Shown: positions 56,134-64,000 of the stretch, in pieces
Layout of the letters: every line of letters begins with the position of its first letter
How positions within the stretch are numbered: the first letter of the stretch is position 1
Assembly (NCBI GenBank): GCA_024103425.1
Contig: JAGFIS010000029.1
Span: forward strand, 62,001-126,000
Direction: 5' to 3'
Source of the DNA: Chitinophagaceae bacterium
GTDB lineage: Bacteria; Bacteroidota; Bacteroidia; Chitinophagales; Chitinophagaceae
Length of the DNA stretch: 64,000 nt
Made by a program: the position numbers and the translations under genes
The notes under the pieces: generated by a model
The model's input: the letters and a program-made list of their open reading frames with translations, nothing else
What the model was told of the DNA's origin: nothing
The model's database searches: none

Positions 56134-57540
56134 ATGAGCGAATCAAATCAACATCCGGATCAATACATCAACGAGCAACAACCTCTGCCCACGGCCATAG
56201 TGACCGGGCCGACTGCCATCCCTGTATTCATCGGATATACAGAAAAGAGAGGCAGCGATAACAATCCTTTACCGGTTGCGTCTGTCAATTCAATTGAAGT
56301 AACACGCCCCCAAAAAATTCATTCTCTTGAAGAATACATTTCATTCTTTGGCAAAACAGCGCATGAACCTATCGATGTTTTCATAGAAGAAATCACAAAT
56401 CCCAATACACAACGTGTTGATGAAATCTCCGTAAAGGCTACCTGTAATGTTGCTCCTGTAAGAAAGCTCTACTATCATATGAAGTTGTATTTTGCCAATG
56501 GCGGAGGGCCTTGCTATATTATCAGTACGGGAAATACATCAGAAACTACAGTTGAAGTATCCCACCTGCTGGCAGGCATAGAAATGGCCGCCACAGTAGA
56601 TGATGCAACTCTTTTGGTTTGTCCGCATATAGAACAACTGGCCGAAACAGATGCAGGTCTTGTTTATAAACCATTGCTCCGGCAGGCCGGAGAACTTAAA
56701 GACCGGTTTGCCATTTTGGACTGTTTTGACAATGAGGATTCTTTTCGTATAAAAGATGCTGTTGGAAATGAACACCTGAATTTCGGTGCCGTCTATCATC
56801 CTTATTTGCGCACATCCATTCCTGTTTATTTTAACGAAGATGCACTTCGCATAACACGCACCGTCGATGGTACACAACAGGAACACGAAATCGCCTTTGA
56901 AAGCCTTGAAGAGTTTTTACAAGAAGAGATTATTTCTTTGGCCGCTAAGCTGACGGTCACACTGCCGCCTTCTGCAGCAGTCGCAGGTGCTTATGTTCAG
57001 AGCGATGCCATCAGAGATGTCTGGACCGCTCCAGCTGACATCGTGCTCAAAGAAGTAACCGGACCCACCATTAAACTAGATGAAAAAGATCAGGCGCAGC
57101 ATATCGGAGATATGGCGACAGGAAAATCCATCAACGTCATCCGCCAGGTGCCCCAAAAGGGTCCGGTTGTCATCGGTGCCCGCACACTGGCAGGAAGAGA
57201 TCCCCGGTGGAAATATATCTCCATGCGGCGAACGGTTTCTATGATAGAATCTGCCATCAGAAAATCATTACAGCCTTTCGTTTACGAGCCCAATAACGGA
57301 AGCACGTGGGTGAACATCCAGATGCTGATCGAGAATTTCCTGCAAATGCTCTGGCACAGAACCGTTCTTCAGGGCGCCCGGCCCGATCATGCCTTCTTTG
57401 TGAAAGTAGGACTCGGCGAAACAATGACCGAACAGGATATCGCCGATGGGAAACTGATTGTAGAGACCGGAATGGCCATGATTATCCCCGCCGAATTCTT
57501 TATCCTGAAGTTTGAGCTCAAAATGCATCAACCGGAGTAA
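56134..57540 (+). CDS. Contractile tail-sheath family protein (isolated)
   Basis: 468 residues from the ATG at 56134 (MSESNQHPDQ); a TTG six codons upstream is not needed. The N-terminal part holds TAIPVFIGYTEKRG and the HSLEEYISFFG region typical of sheath proteins; the C-terminal ~110 residues (RRTVSMIESAIRKSLQPFVY; WVNIQMLIENFLQMLWHRTV; GARPDHAFFVKVGLGETMT; MAMIIPAEFFILKFELKM) are the conserved sheath polymerisation domain of phage tails, T6SS-like and extracellular contractile injection systems. No tube, baseplate, spike or AAA gene is adjacent: a response regulator lies upstream and aspS 71 bases downstream. It may be the remaining part of a dispersed injection system, or a repurposed sheath. 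Confidence 0.9.
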   Translation: MSESNQHPDQYINEQQPLPTAIVTGPTAIPVFIGYTEKRGSDNNPLPVASVNSIEVTRPQKIHSLEEYISFFGKTAHEPIDVFIEEITNPNTQRVDEISVKATCNVAPVRKLYYHMKLYFANGGGPCYIISTGNTSETTVEVSHLLAGIEMAATVDDATLLVCPHIEQLAETDAGLVYKPLLRQAGELKDRFAILDCFDNEDSFRIKDAVGNEHLNFGAVYHPYLRTSIPVYFNEDALRITRTVDGTQQEHEIAFESLEEFLQEEIISLAAKLTVTLPPSAAVAGAYVQSDAIRDVWTAPADIVLKEVTGPTIKLDEKDQAQHIGDMATGKSINVIRQVPQKGPVVIGARTLAGRDPRWKYISMRRTVSMIESAIRKSLQPFVYEPNNGSTWVNIQMLIENFLQMLWHRTVLQGARPDHAFFVKVGLGETMTEQDIADGKLIVETGMAMIIPAEFFILKFELKMHQPE

Positions 57541-57611
57541 AAACGGGATTCCCCCCCTATCTCATTTTCGTATAACTTTGCAGCCTCAAAATTTTATCAA
57601 AAAGCGTTCTT

Positions 57612-59414
57612 ATGTTCAGAACTCATACCTGTGGAGAATTGAGAGCCGCAGATGCAGGAAAAGAAGTGACTCTGGCAGGATGGATTCAGACCATCCGAAA
57701 ATTCGGGAGTATTACATTTATTGACCTCCGCGACCGGTACGGTATTACCCAGCTAGTACTGGACGAGGCCCTTACCGAGCAATCAGAAAAACACGGATCA
57801 GGCCGCGAATGGGTTATCCAGGCAAAAGGAGCCGTCAGAGAACGCAGCAACAAGAATCCTAACATCCCTACCGGAGATGTAGAAATAGCTGTGAACGAAT
57901 TTAAGGTGCTGAACAAATCAGCCGTTCCGCCGTTCACCATTGTAGATGACACAGACGGGGGCGAAGACCTCAGGATGAAATACAGATATCTCGACCTGCG
58001 CCGCGGACCGTTAAAAAGAAATCTCGAACTGCGCTTTGCAGTTACCCGCGCAGCAAGAAATTATCTGTCAGGAAAGAACTTTGTGGAAATAGAGACGCCC
58101 TACCTCATCAGCAGTACGCCCGAGGGTGCACGCGACTTCATTGTGCCCAGCAGGCTGAATGCACATGAGTTCTATGCGCTGCCACAGTCACCGCAGACAT
58201 TTAAACAATTGCTGATGGTAAGCGGGTTCGACCGTTACTATCAGATCGTAAGATGTTTTCGCGACGAAGACCTGCGTGCTGATCGTCAGCCCGAATTCAC
58301 CCAGATCGACTGCGAGATGTCGTTTGTAGAGCAGGAAGATGTGTTGCAGACCTTCGAAGGGTTGATCAAGTCTATCCTAAAAGAAGTGAAGGGAATTGAG
58401 ATTGAAGGACAGGTGCCCAGAATGTCGTTTGCCGATGCTATGAGGGATTATGGCAACGACAAACCTGATACGCGTTTCGGTATGCTCGTGAAAAATCTGA
58501 AGACACTGAATACCGTACACTTCTCTACACTCAACCACAGCACATTTGAGGTGTTCAACAAAGCGGAGACGATTGTTGCTATTTCCGTTCCCGGCGCAGC
58601 AGAATATTCGCGCAAACAGACAGATGAACTTATCGAATGGGTAAAGCGACCGCAAATTGGTATGGGCGGATTGGCGTTTGTCAAGTACAATGCCGATGGT
58701 ACCTGCAAGAGCAGTTTTGATAAATTCTTCACTCCCGAACAGTTGGCCACTTTCGCCGAATTCTGCGGAAGTGAGAAAGGCGACCTCATCCTGATTCTCG
58801 CGGGCAAGGAGGAGCGCACCAGGAAAGCGATTTCCGAACTGCGCCTGCTGATGGGCGAAAGATTAGGATTGCGTGATCCGGATAAGTTCAATGTTTTGTG
58901 GGTGACCGACTTCCCGCTCTTCGAATACGACGAAGAAGAAAACCGTTGGGTAGCTCGTCACCATCCGTTCACATCCCCGAAGCCTGAAGATGCAGAAACG
59001 ATGATCAACAATTCACCTGTCATTACCGATAAAGAAAATTATTTGCAACACCCCTACGCTAATATCAAGGCAAATGCCTACGATATGGTGATGAACGGGA
59101 ACGAAATCGGCGGCGGCTCTATCCGTATCTTCCGGAAAGACCTGCAGCAAAAAATGTTCGCAGCACTGGGTATCGGTGAAGAAGAGGCTCAACAGAAATT
59201 CGGCTTCCTGCTCGGAGCGTTTGAATATGGTGCTCCTCCGCATGGTGGTATTGCCTTTGGCTTAGACCGCATCTGTGCTATCCTCGGCGGCAGCGATTCT
59301 ATCCGCGACTTCATTGCTTTCCCCAAAAACAACAATGGCCGCGATATGATGATCGATGCCCCCGGTCCGGTGGATGATAAGCAGTTGAAGGAGTTGAATA
59401 TTAAATTGGCGTAG
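57612..59414 (+). CDS. aspS: Aspartate--tRNA ligase
   Basis: 600 residues, the usual length of bacterial AspRS. The N-terminal OB-fold anticodon-binding domain spans about 1-110 ([20 protein letters not shown]). The class II core has motif 2 in [20 protein letters not shown] (about 215-235), a GAD insert domain (about 285-400), and motif 3 in [15 protein letters not shown] (about 545). It attaches aspartate to tRNA-Asp in the cytoplasm. ATG at 57612 is directly upstream of the conserved [10 protein letters not shown] start. Essential housekeeping gene; it marks the end of the surface-protein block. Downstream begins a repeat-rich stretch. Confidence 0.97.
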   Translation: MFRTHTCGELRAADAGKEVTLAGWIQTIRKFGSITFIDLRDRYGITQLVLDEALTEQSEKHGSGREWVIQAKGAVRERSNKNPNIPTGDVEIAVNEFKVLNKSAVPPFTIVDDTDGGEDLRMKYRYLDLRRGPLKRNLELRFAVTRAARNYLSGKNFVEIETPYLISSTPEGARDFIVPSRLNAHEFYALPQSPQTFKQLLMVSGFDRYYQIVRCFRDEDLRADRQPEFTQIDCEMSFVEQEDVLQTFEGLIKSILKEVKGIEIEGQVPRMSFADAMRDYGNDKPDTRFGMLVKNLKTLNTVHFSTLNHSTFEVFNKAETIVAISVPGAAEYSRKQTDELIEWVKRPQIGMGGLAFVKYNADGTCKSSFDKFFTPEQLATFAEFCGSEKGDLILILAGKEERTRKAISELRLLMGERLGLRDPDKFNVLWVTDFPLFEYDEEENRWVARHHPFTSPKPEDAETMINNSPVITDKENYLQHPYANIKANAYDMVMNGNEIGGGSIRIFRKDLQQKMFAALGIGEEEAQQKFGFLLGAFEYGAPPHGGIAFGLDRICAILGGSDSIRDFIAFPKNNNGRDMMIDAPGPVDDKQLKELNIKLA

Positions 59415-59471
59415 AGTAGAATATTGCCTGCGCTTGAGACCTATGGTCTTACAGATAACAGCATTGACCTG

Positions 59472-59951
59472 AACTCCATCGGAGTTAATAGTTTGTAATA
59501 AAAAAAGCTATTCAACAAGCTCAGTAGAAGCCTCCTGCCTCTCGCCTTGGCTAATACCATGGTTACTAGTTTTTTTGGTGGCTCCTATGGAGCCGGATCC
59601 TTTCGGTGGTATTCACCAACAAACAGAGAACCCCTATGGGGTTTCAAACTTGAGTTTCCGGTAAGCTAATAAGAGTGGCAATTGTTTTCTTTCTTCAATC
59701 CCTCTCTCAACTTTTAGCAAATAAGTTGCGACTATACTTTCCTACAATTAGATTCCGCATCAAGTGCGGAATGACAGGATGCATACCAAGAGCATTACTT
59801 TAGATCAATGTCGTGGTAGAAAACAGTACTAACCTGAACTCCATCGAAGTTTACTGCTCGTATTACAGACACAAGAAGATGCCCTTAAACTCCGTAGGAG
59901 TTTCCTGTTTGTAACTTCCAAACCAAAGGTAACTTCAGCTCCGTAGGAGCT
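59472..59951. repeat. REP-like palindrome cluster, left of the transposase
   Basis: In the 576-base gap after aspS, short palindromes have the frame N2-CTCC-3-GGAG-N2 with matching outer pairs: AACTCCATCGGAGTT (59472), GGCTCCTATGGAGCC (59580), AACTCCATCGAAGTT (59837), AAACTCCGTAGGAGTTT (59887) and AGCTCCGTAGGAGCT (59937); AACCCCTATGGGGTT (59629) is a variant. A second type, ATTCCGCATCAAGTGCGGAA, is at 59752. Several are followed by CCTGTTTGTAAC-like tails. No gene is seen. Confidence 0.85.
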
Positions 59952-59990
59952 ACCGATTAAATCAGAAACCTACCTAAATCATCAATATCT

Positions 59991-60458
59991 TCAATCCTTA
60001 TCAAAAAACTCAAAGAGATATTTCTTGTCATAATCAATACCGAACTTCTCTAAGAGCGCTTGATATTCTACTTCAAAAGTTTTCTTTTTATGGTGTTCTT
60101 CCTGATTAAGGATGTATTTTATTACATTGTCAATATGCGATCTGGAATAGGAAAAAACTCCATAACCATTCTGCCACGCAAACTTATGTTTCATCCAGGG
60201 TTGTCGGTTTAAAAATTCATTACTCTCTACCTTAACCTCTTTCACAAAGTCAGCAATATTGACCGAAGGATGAAAGCCCACAAAAATATGAGCATGGTCC
60301 GGCATACAGTGTACGGCTAACATTTTCGCCTTTCTATTCTGTACTAATCCGGTGATATACTTATGTAAATCTTCTTTGTATTCTTTCCTAATCAGGCTTT
60401 GTCTGAATTTCACAGCGAAAACAAATTGCAGATAGATTTGATGATAGGTATTTGGCAT
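59991..60458 (-). CDS. Y1 (HUH) transposase, probably REP-associated
   Basis: 155 residues, full length for IS200-type single-strand transposases. The metal-binding HUH motif is H55-A-H57 in HCMPDHAHIFVGF. The nucleophile is Y115 with Q119 in VIKYILNQEEHH, the standard Y-x3-Q arrangement. It has the REP-type character: standing alone without tnpB, and surrounded on both sides by many short palindromes (41 bases beyond its stop and 19 bases before its ATG). Classical IS200 elements usually have only one hairpin per end, so a domesticated REP-associated tyrosine transposase fits better. It cuts and rejoins single-stranded DNA at hairpins. Catalytic residues are intact, so it may be active. Confidence 0.9.
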   Translation of the reverse strand: MPNTYHQIYLQFVFAVKFRQSLIRKEYKEDLHKYITGLVQNRKAKMLAVHCMPDHAHIFVGFHPSVNIADFVKEVKVESNEFLNRQPWMKHKFAWQNGYGVFSYSRSHIDNVIKYILNQEEHHKKKTFEVEYQALLEKFGIDYDKKYLFEFFDKD

Positions 60459-60477
60459 ACACTGTACTTTAACAGGT

Positions 60478-61401
60478 GGCTCCTATGGAGCCGGTTCCAC
60501 ACCTAACACTGCTCAACAAACGGGCGACTCCTATGGAGTCTGAAATTACTGAATTAAAGAATTGAGACCTAAATAAAAGAATTACTAACAACCCTGATTC
60601 CGAGAGAAAAAGATTAGAGAAACTCAAATCTTTTTCCAAAGGACCATAAAAATCTACCTAATTCAACCGTACTGCATAATATCCAAGCATGAAGTCTGCC
60701 AGAGATAGACCCCCACCGATATAAATACCTCGTCTTCAAAAAACTCTCAATTTGTTTTCACCCCAACTCTACAGGGATTCGCTGGTTGTATCATCCAAAG
60801 CAAAAATACCTGCAACTTCATAGTAGCCACCTGTTTGTACATTTCGCAAAAAGTCAACTCCCCTGATTCGTAGTCACCATCCGTATGTAACGTAAGCGTG
60901 AAAGGGCAACTCCTAAACTCCGTCACCTGCTTGTAACACAAACCCCGCAAACCAACGGTTCCATAGGGACCTCCGGTTCTTTCGGCTATACTAACAAAAG
61001 GAACGATAGTTTTATTCAGGTGGCTCCTATGGAGCCGGAATCTCCCGGCGACTTTAATCAACAAACGGGGAACCCCTACGGGGTTTGAGGCCATACCTTA
61101 CTCCAGCGAGATTCCGCATCAAGTGCGGAATGACTAGAAATTTGTCTGGTGCATTTCCTACACTTGAGACCTATGAGGCTTCGAAAACCTTATAGGTCTT
61201 GCCCACTCAATTTTTCATAGACGAAAGTGCTGACCTGAACTCCAGCGGAGTTCCCTGTTTGTACCTGCCCAACCAAGGCCAAATCCGGATCCGTAGGAGC
61301 TTCCGGTATGTAACAAACGCATGAAAAGTTAGCTCTTAAACTCCGTAGGAGTTCCCTGTTTGTAACACACAACTAACCCTGAATCAGGCTCCGTAAGAGC
61401 C
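60478..61401. repeat. REP-like palindrome cluster, right of the transposase
   Basis: The 956-base gap up to the symporter gene contains GGCTCCTATGGAGCC (60478 and 61022), GACTCCTATGGAGTC (60526), AACCCCTACGGGGTT (61071), AACTCCAGCGGAGTT (61238), AACTCCGTAGGAGTT (61339) and GGCTCCGTAAGAGCC (61387), plus a second copy of the ATTCCGCATCAAGTGCGGAA hairpin (61111). Tails like CCTGTTTGTAAC or GTAACA recur (60925, 61254, 61304, 61354). Minus-strand frames of 60 and 115 codons across this stretch are made of the repeats and are not called as genes. Confidence 0.85.
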
Positions 61402-61414
61402 TCCGGTTAATACC

Positions 61415-63112
61415 TTACCAGAAAATAATATACAGTGCGAGCAGAACACCGATAATCACTAAGCTCATTACCAGTGTTGAGTTGGAAACGCGGAACATCG
61501 ACTTGTCCACTTCCAGGCCTTTAATTTTCTTTCTTTCTGTTTTATCGAAGTAGCTGATGACTACCTGCAACACTACTGAGAAGAAGAATGCCCATCCCAT
61601 GCTGACCATGAACGGTATTTCGTAAACACCATTCGTATTCGGGAATGCAGTATACAGCAATGTCTCATGGCCTGCAATAGCAGGAAGATACTTATCAAAC
61701 AAAACCATGATAGCCACTCCGGTAATTACACCGGCAATGGCTGCCCGCGAAGTATTTCCTTTCCAGAAAAAGCCGAGCAGGAATACGGAAAAGATAGCCG
61801 GAGAAACATATCCTGTGTACTTCTGAATGAAGATGAATCCTCCCGCACCACCAATACCCAATGTGTCATTCCAGTTGGCCAGAATAGCAATCACAAGTGC
61901 CACCACAATTACGATTCTACCCATCCAGAGGAGTTTCTTTTCTGAAGCATCTTTCTTCACATACTTCTGATAGATATCCAGTGTGTAGATAGTAGAGATA
62001 CTGTTAGCCTTACCGGCGAGCGAGGCTACGATTGCTGCCGTTAGGGCTGCCATTGAGAGTCCTTTCAGGCCCGTAGGCAGGAAGGCAAGGATGGCTGAAT
62101 ATGCATTATCGGGGTTCACAGATCCGCCGGCCATCATCTGATCCTGCAACTGTCCGTTTTTGAAGAGCACATAAGCCGCAATCCCCGGCAGTACCACAAT
62201 CACCGGCATCAGAAGTTTGAGAAATCCTGCAAAGAGGATTCCTGTTCTCGCTGTTTTCAGATCAGCACCCAGGGCACGCTGGGTGATATATTGGTTACAT
62301 CCCCAATAGTTGAGGTTGGCAATCCACATTCCCGCTATCAGCATTGTCACACCCGGTAGATCGATATAGTTCGACATTTCAGAAGCAGTGGCATCTGCTC
62401 CCGGTTTATCAAAAATCATCTTAAAATGCTCCGGTGCCTCGATCATCAGTTGATTAAACCCTGCAATAACACTCTTGCCCAAACCAAAATACTCTGACAC
62501 CATCGTCAGGGCGATGTATGTGGTTACGAGCCCGCCAATAATCAGTACCAGCACCTGAATGACGTCTGTATAGCCGATTACATTCATACCTCCAAGAGTG
62601 ATCAGCAAAGCAAACACTGCAAGGGCGATCATAATGAGATGGAAATACTGTCCCCCTATCAGACTGTTAATTGCCAGTGTTCCCAAAAACAGGATAGAGG
62701 TGAGGTTTACGGCTACATATAAAAACAACCAAAAGACTGCCATGATCAATGCCACCGTTTCGTTGTATCGCGTCTTGAGGAATTGCGGCATCGTGAAGAT
62801 CTTGTTCTTCAGATAGATTGGCATGAAAAAGATTGCAACGATAATCAGCGATGCAGCCGCCAGCCATTCGTAGGCTGAGATGGCGAGGCCCAGTTTAAAA
62901 CCACTGCCCGACATACCGATAAACTGCTCTGCCGAGATATTAGATGCAATCAGCGAAGCACCAATGGCCCACCAGGTAAGTGTCCCTTCTGCAAGGAAAA
63001 AGCCTGCAGCCGTTTCCTGACTTCTCTTCTTCTTCCTGTAGATATAAATTCCATACGTACTAACGATTACAAAATAAATCAGAAAGACTACGAGGTCGGT
63101 CGACTTGAGCAT
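61415..63112 (-). CDS. Sodium:solute symporter (vSGLT-like sugar transporter)
   Basis: 565 residues with about 14 hydrophobic membrane segments, the normal size for the SSS family. Recognisable SGLT-type sequences include IASNISAEQFIGMSGSG near residue 55, YEWLAAASLIIVAIFFMPIY, GGMNVIGYTDVIQVLVLIIG, and NYWGCNQYITQRALGA, which fit the sugar-transporting branch. It should import a sugar with sodium across the inner membrane. The GH9 gene ends 125 bases upstream on the same strand, so the pair may handle beta-glucan breakdown products. The last codons approach the REP-like palindromes (61387). Confidence 0.92.
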   Translation of the reverse strand: MLKSTDLVVFLIYFVIVSTYGIYIYRKKKRSQETAAGFFLAEGTLTWWAIGASLIASNISAEQFIGMSGSGFKLGLAISAYEWLAAASLIIVAIFFMPIYLKNKIFTMPQFLKTRYNETVALIMAVFWLFLYVAVNLTSILFLGTLAINSLIGGQYFHLIMIALAVFALLITLGGMNVIGYTDVIQVLVLIIGGLVTTYIALTMVSEYFGLGKSVIAGFNQLMIEAPEHFKMIFDKPGADATASEMSNYIDLPGVTMLIAGMWIANLNYWGCNQYITQRALGADLKTARTGILFAGFLKLLMPVIVVLPGIAAYVLFKNGQLQDQMMAGGSVNPDNAYSAILAFLPTGLKGLSMAALTAAIVASLAGKANSISTIYTLDIYQKYVKKDASEKKLLWMGRIVIVVALVIAILANWNDTLGIGGAGGFIFIQKYTGYVSPAIFSVFLLGFFWKGNTSRAAIAGVITGVAIMVLFDKYLPAIAGHETLLYTAFPNTNGVYEIPFMVSMGWAFFFSVVLQVVISYFDKTERKKIKGLEVDKSMFRVSNSTLVMSLVIIGVLLALYIIFW

Positions 63113-63237
63113 TGGTTGATTTTTAAACAGTCAGATACATGAGGTTAACAGCCTTAAAAGTGCAGAAAAAAAATAAAATAGAGAGATTTTTTTGAAAATT
63201 GATTTTTCTCAAATCATAACTCCAAACTGCTTTACCA

Positions 63238-64000
63238 TCATTTCTTTGATTCCATGGCTGCAAGCAGATACACCAAAGAGGCTGTACCATCCATCGTCGG
63301 TTCGTTAGAACTGTAATCACCATAGTCATCATGATACACTACCAAATCGCTCTGAAATTCTGCATATTCATCTTCATCTACCAGTTTAATTCCAATCAAA
63401 CTGTTGAAGATGCTCGCATACACCGGTCCATCGACAAGCCCTCCATAAATCGGTCCACTATTCAGGTGTGTATATGCCGCATGAGGATCTTCAGGATAAT
63501 CTCCACGCTCCGGCAATCCATAGACCATTGAGGTTCCCCATGGATTACAACCAAAGAGCCAATCGATGTTTGCCTGCATCAGTTCTTCATATTGATCGTC
63601 GCCACTCAGCTTCTGATACCAATAACACTGGATGGCAAAGGACGTCGTCAGGTTATTACTGCACCAGATGAAAGGCACGCCGCGCAGGAAAGCATTCTTC
63701 GCTGCTCTCTCATTTACGGCATCAATTCCCATTTTATAATAGGAGAGTACTTCGGCTTTGTCCTTACCTTCCAGTTGATTGGCCAGTTCATAATGGCCAA
63801 TATTAATGAATGGATAGTATTGATAGTGGCTCGCAGTATCTCTCACCATCCAGGGAGTAATCTTTTCCAAAGCCGAATAGTGAAGTGCGGAATCATTGTA
63901 ACCGCTCCGGCCGGTGGTAACATATTTCTTCAAAGAAGCAAAAGCCAGTTGCATATCGTCCATCCAGTTCTCTTCCGCATAGATATACGGAGATACGACT
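63238..64000 (-). CDS. Glycoside hydrolase family 9 enzyme, C-terminal part (cut by window edge)
   Basis: The frame is open to base 64000 and no start is inside the window; a methionine at 63963 is internal. About 253 residues are visible, starting with YAEENWMDDMQLAFASLKKY. GH9 signatures include LFGCNPWGTSMVYGLPERGD, the PHAAYTHLN region where family members often have the PHHR motif, and VYHDDYGDYSSNEPTMDG, whose Asp/Glu pattern matches the catalytic acid/base end of the (alpha/alpha)6 barrel. Endoglucanases or related beta-glucan hydrolases have this domain; the exact specificity and signal peptide lie outside. It is upstream of the symporter gene, likely in one operon. Confidence 0.88.
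   Translation of the reverse strand, partial: VVSPYIYAEENWMDDMQLAFASLKKYVTTGRSGYNDSALHYSALEKITPWMVRDTASHYQYYPFINIGHYELANQLEGKDKAEVLSYYKMGIDAVNERAAKNAFLRGVPFIWCSNNLTTSFAIQCYWYQKLSGDDQYEELMQANIDWLFGCNPWGTSMVYGLPERGDYPEDPHAAYTHLNSGPIYGGLVDGPVYASIFNSLIGIKLVDEDEYAEFQSDLVVYHDDYGDYSSNEPTMDGTASLVYLLAAMESKK

Noticed and set aside
60747..61372. Minus-strand frames of 115 and 60 codons between the transposase and the symporter.
   Set aside because: They consist largely of the REP-like palindromes and their tails, which repeat elsewhere in the gap, and show no domain or start signal.
59472..61401. Possible CRISPR array, because short similar sequences recur.
   Set aside because: Spacing is irregular, units are palindromes with changing arms, and no cas genes are nearby.
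1..64000. tRNA, rRNA and riboswitch genes.
   Set aside because: No cloverleaf, rRNA core or known riboswitch consensus was spotted by eye in the gaps; a covariance-model search would be needed to exclude them fully.

Overview
The window reads as a chromosomal segment of a member of the Bacteroidota, most likely Chitinophagaceae-like (an inference from gene content, not from a marker tree). The signs are several large secreted proteins ending in type IX secretion (T9SS) sorting domains, three sensor kinases of the HisKA_3 type paired with NarL/LuxR-type regulators (two with beta-propeller sensor domains), a SUMF1-like secreted protein, a vSGLT-like transporter next to a GH9 glucanase, and intergenic hairpin repeats. 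No tRNA, rRNA, CRISPR array or complete transposon was recognised.

Layout. 1-2.9 kb: the tail of an unidentified gene, a fibronectin type III repeat protein and a small periplasmic thioredoxin. 2.87-10.96 kb: a segment bounded by two ~386-bp direct repeats (about 90% identical by eye). It carries a SUMF1-like protein, a small T9SS protein, a ParDE-type toxin-antitoxin pair and a two-component system. The repeats hold the 3' ends of the thioredoxin gene and of the convergent 353-aa gene, so each gene is intact at one end and a stub at the other. 10.7-16.7 kb: a secreted 353-aa protein, a GxxExxY nuclease-like gene wedged between hairpin repeats, and a three-gene envelope operon led by an OmpA-type protein. 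16.9-20.7 kb: a second two-component system.

20.9-53.2 kb is a ~32-kb minus-strand block of surface proteins: two copies of a [beta-helix protein -> ~3000-aa CARDB/collagen-like T9SS adhesin] pair, separated by an M48 metallopeptidase lipoprotein, followed by two paralogous BspA/DUF285 T9SS proteins. A third two-component system (TPR sensor) is divergent from the last of these. After that come an isolated contractile-sheath gene, aspS, a Y1 (REP-type) transposase embedded in ~2 kb of covarying short palindromes, an SSS symporter and the C-terminal part of a GH9 enzyme cut by the window end.

The parts probably work together as a regulated cell-surface system: secreted adhesins exported by T9SS (whose machinery is not in the window), with nearby sensor kinases. 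The most interesting unexplained signal is a ~60-bp bipartite element (an AAAAGGTGAAA-like box, then ~22 bp on a CCC...AAAAA...GGG hairpin) found in four intergenic regions: upstream of the OmpA operon, of the M48 gene, of one BspA-like gene, and between the other BspA-like gene and the third kinase. It is a candidate operator of a shared regulon.
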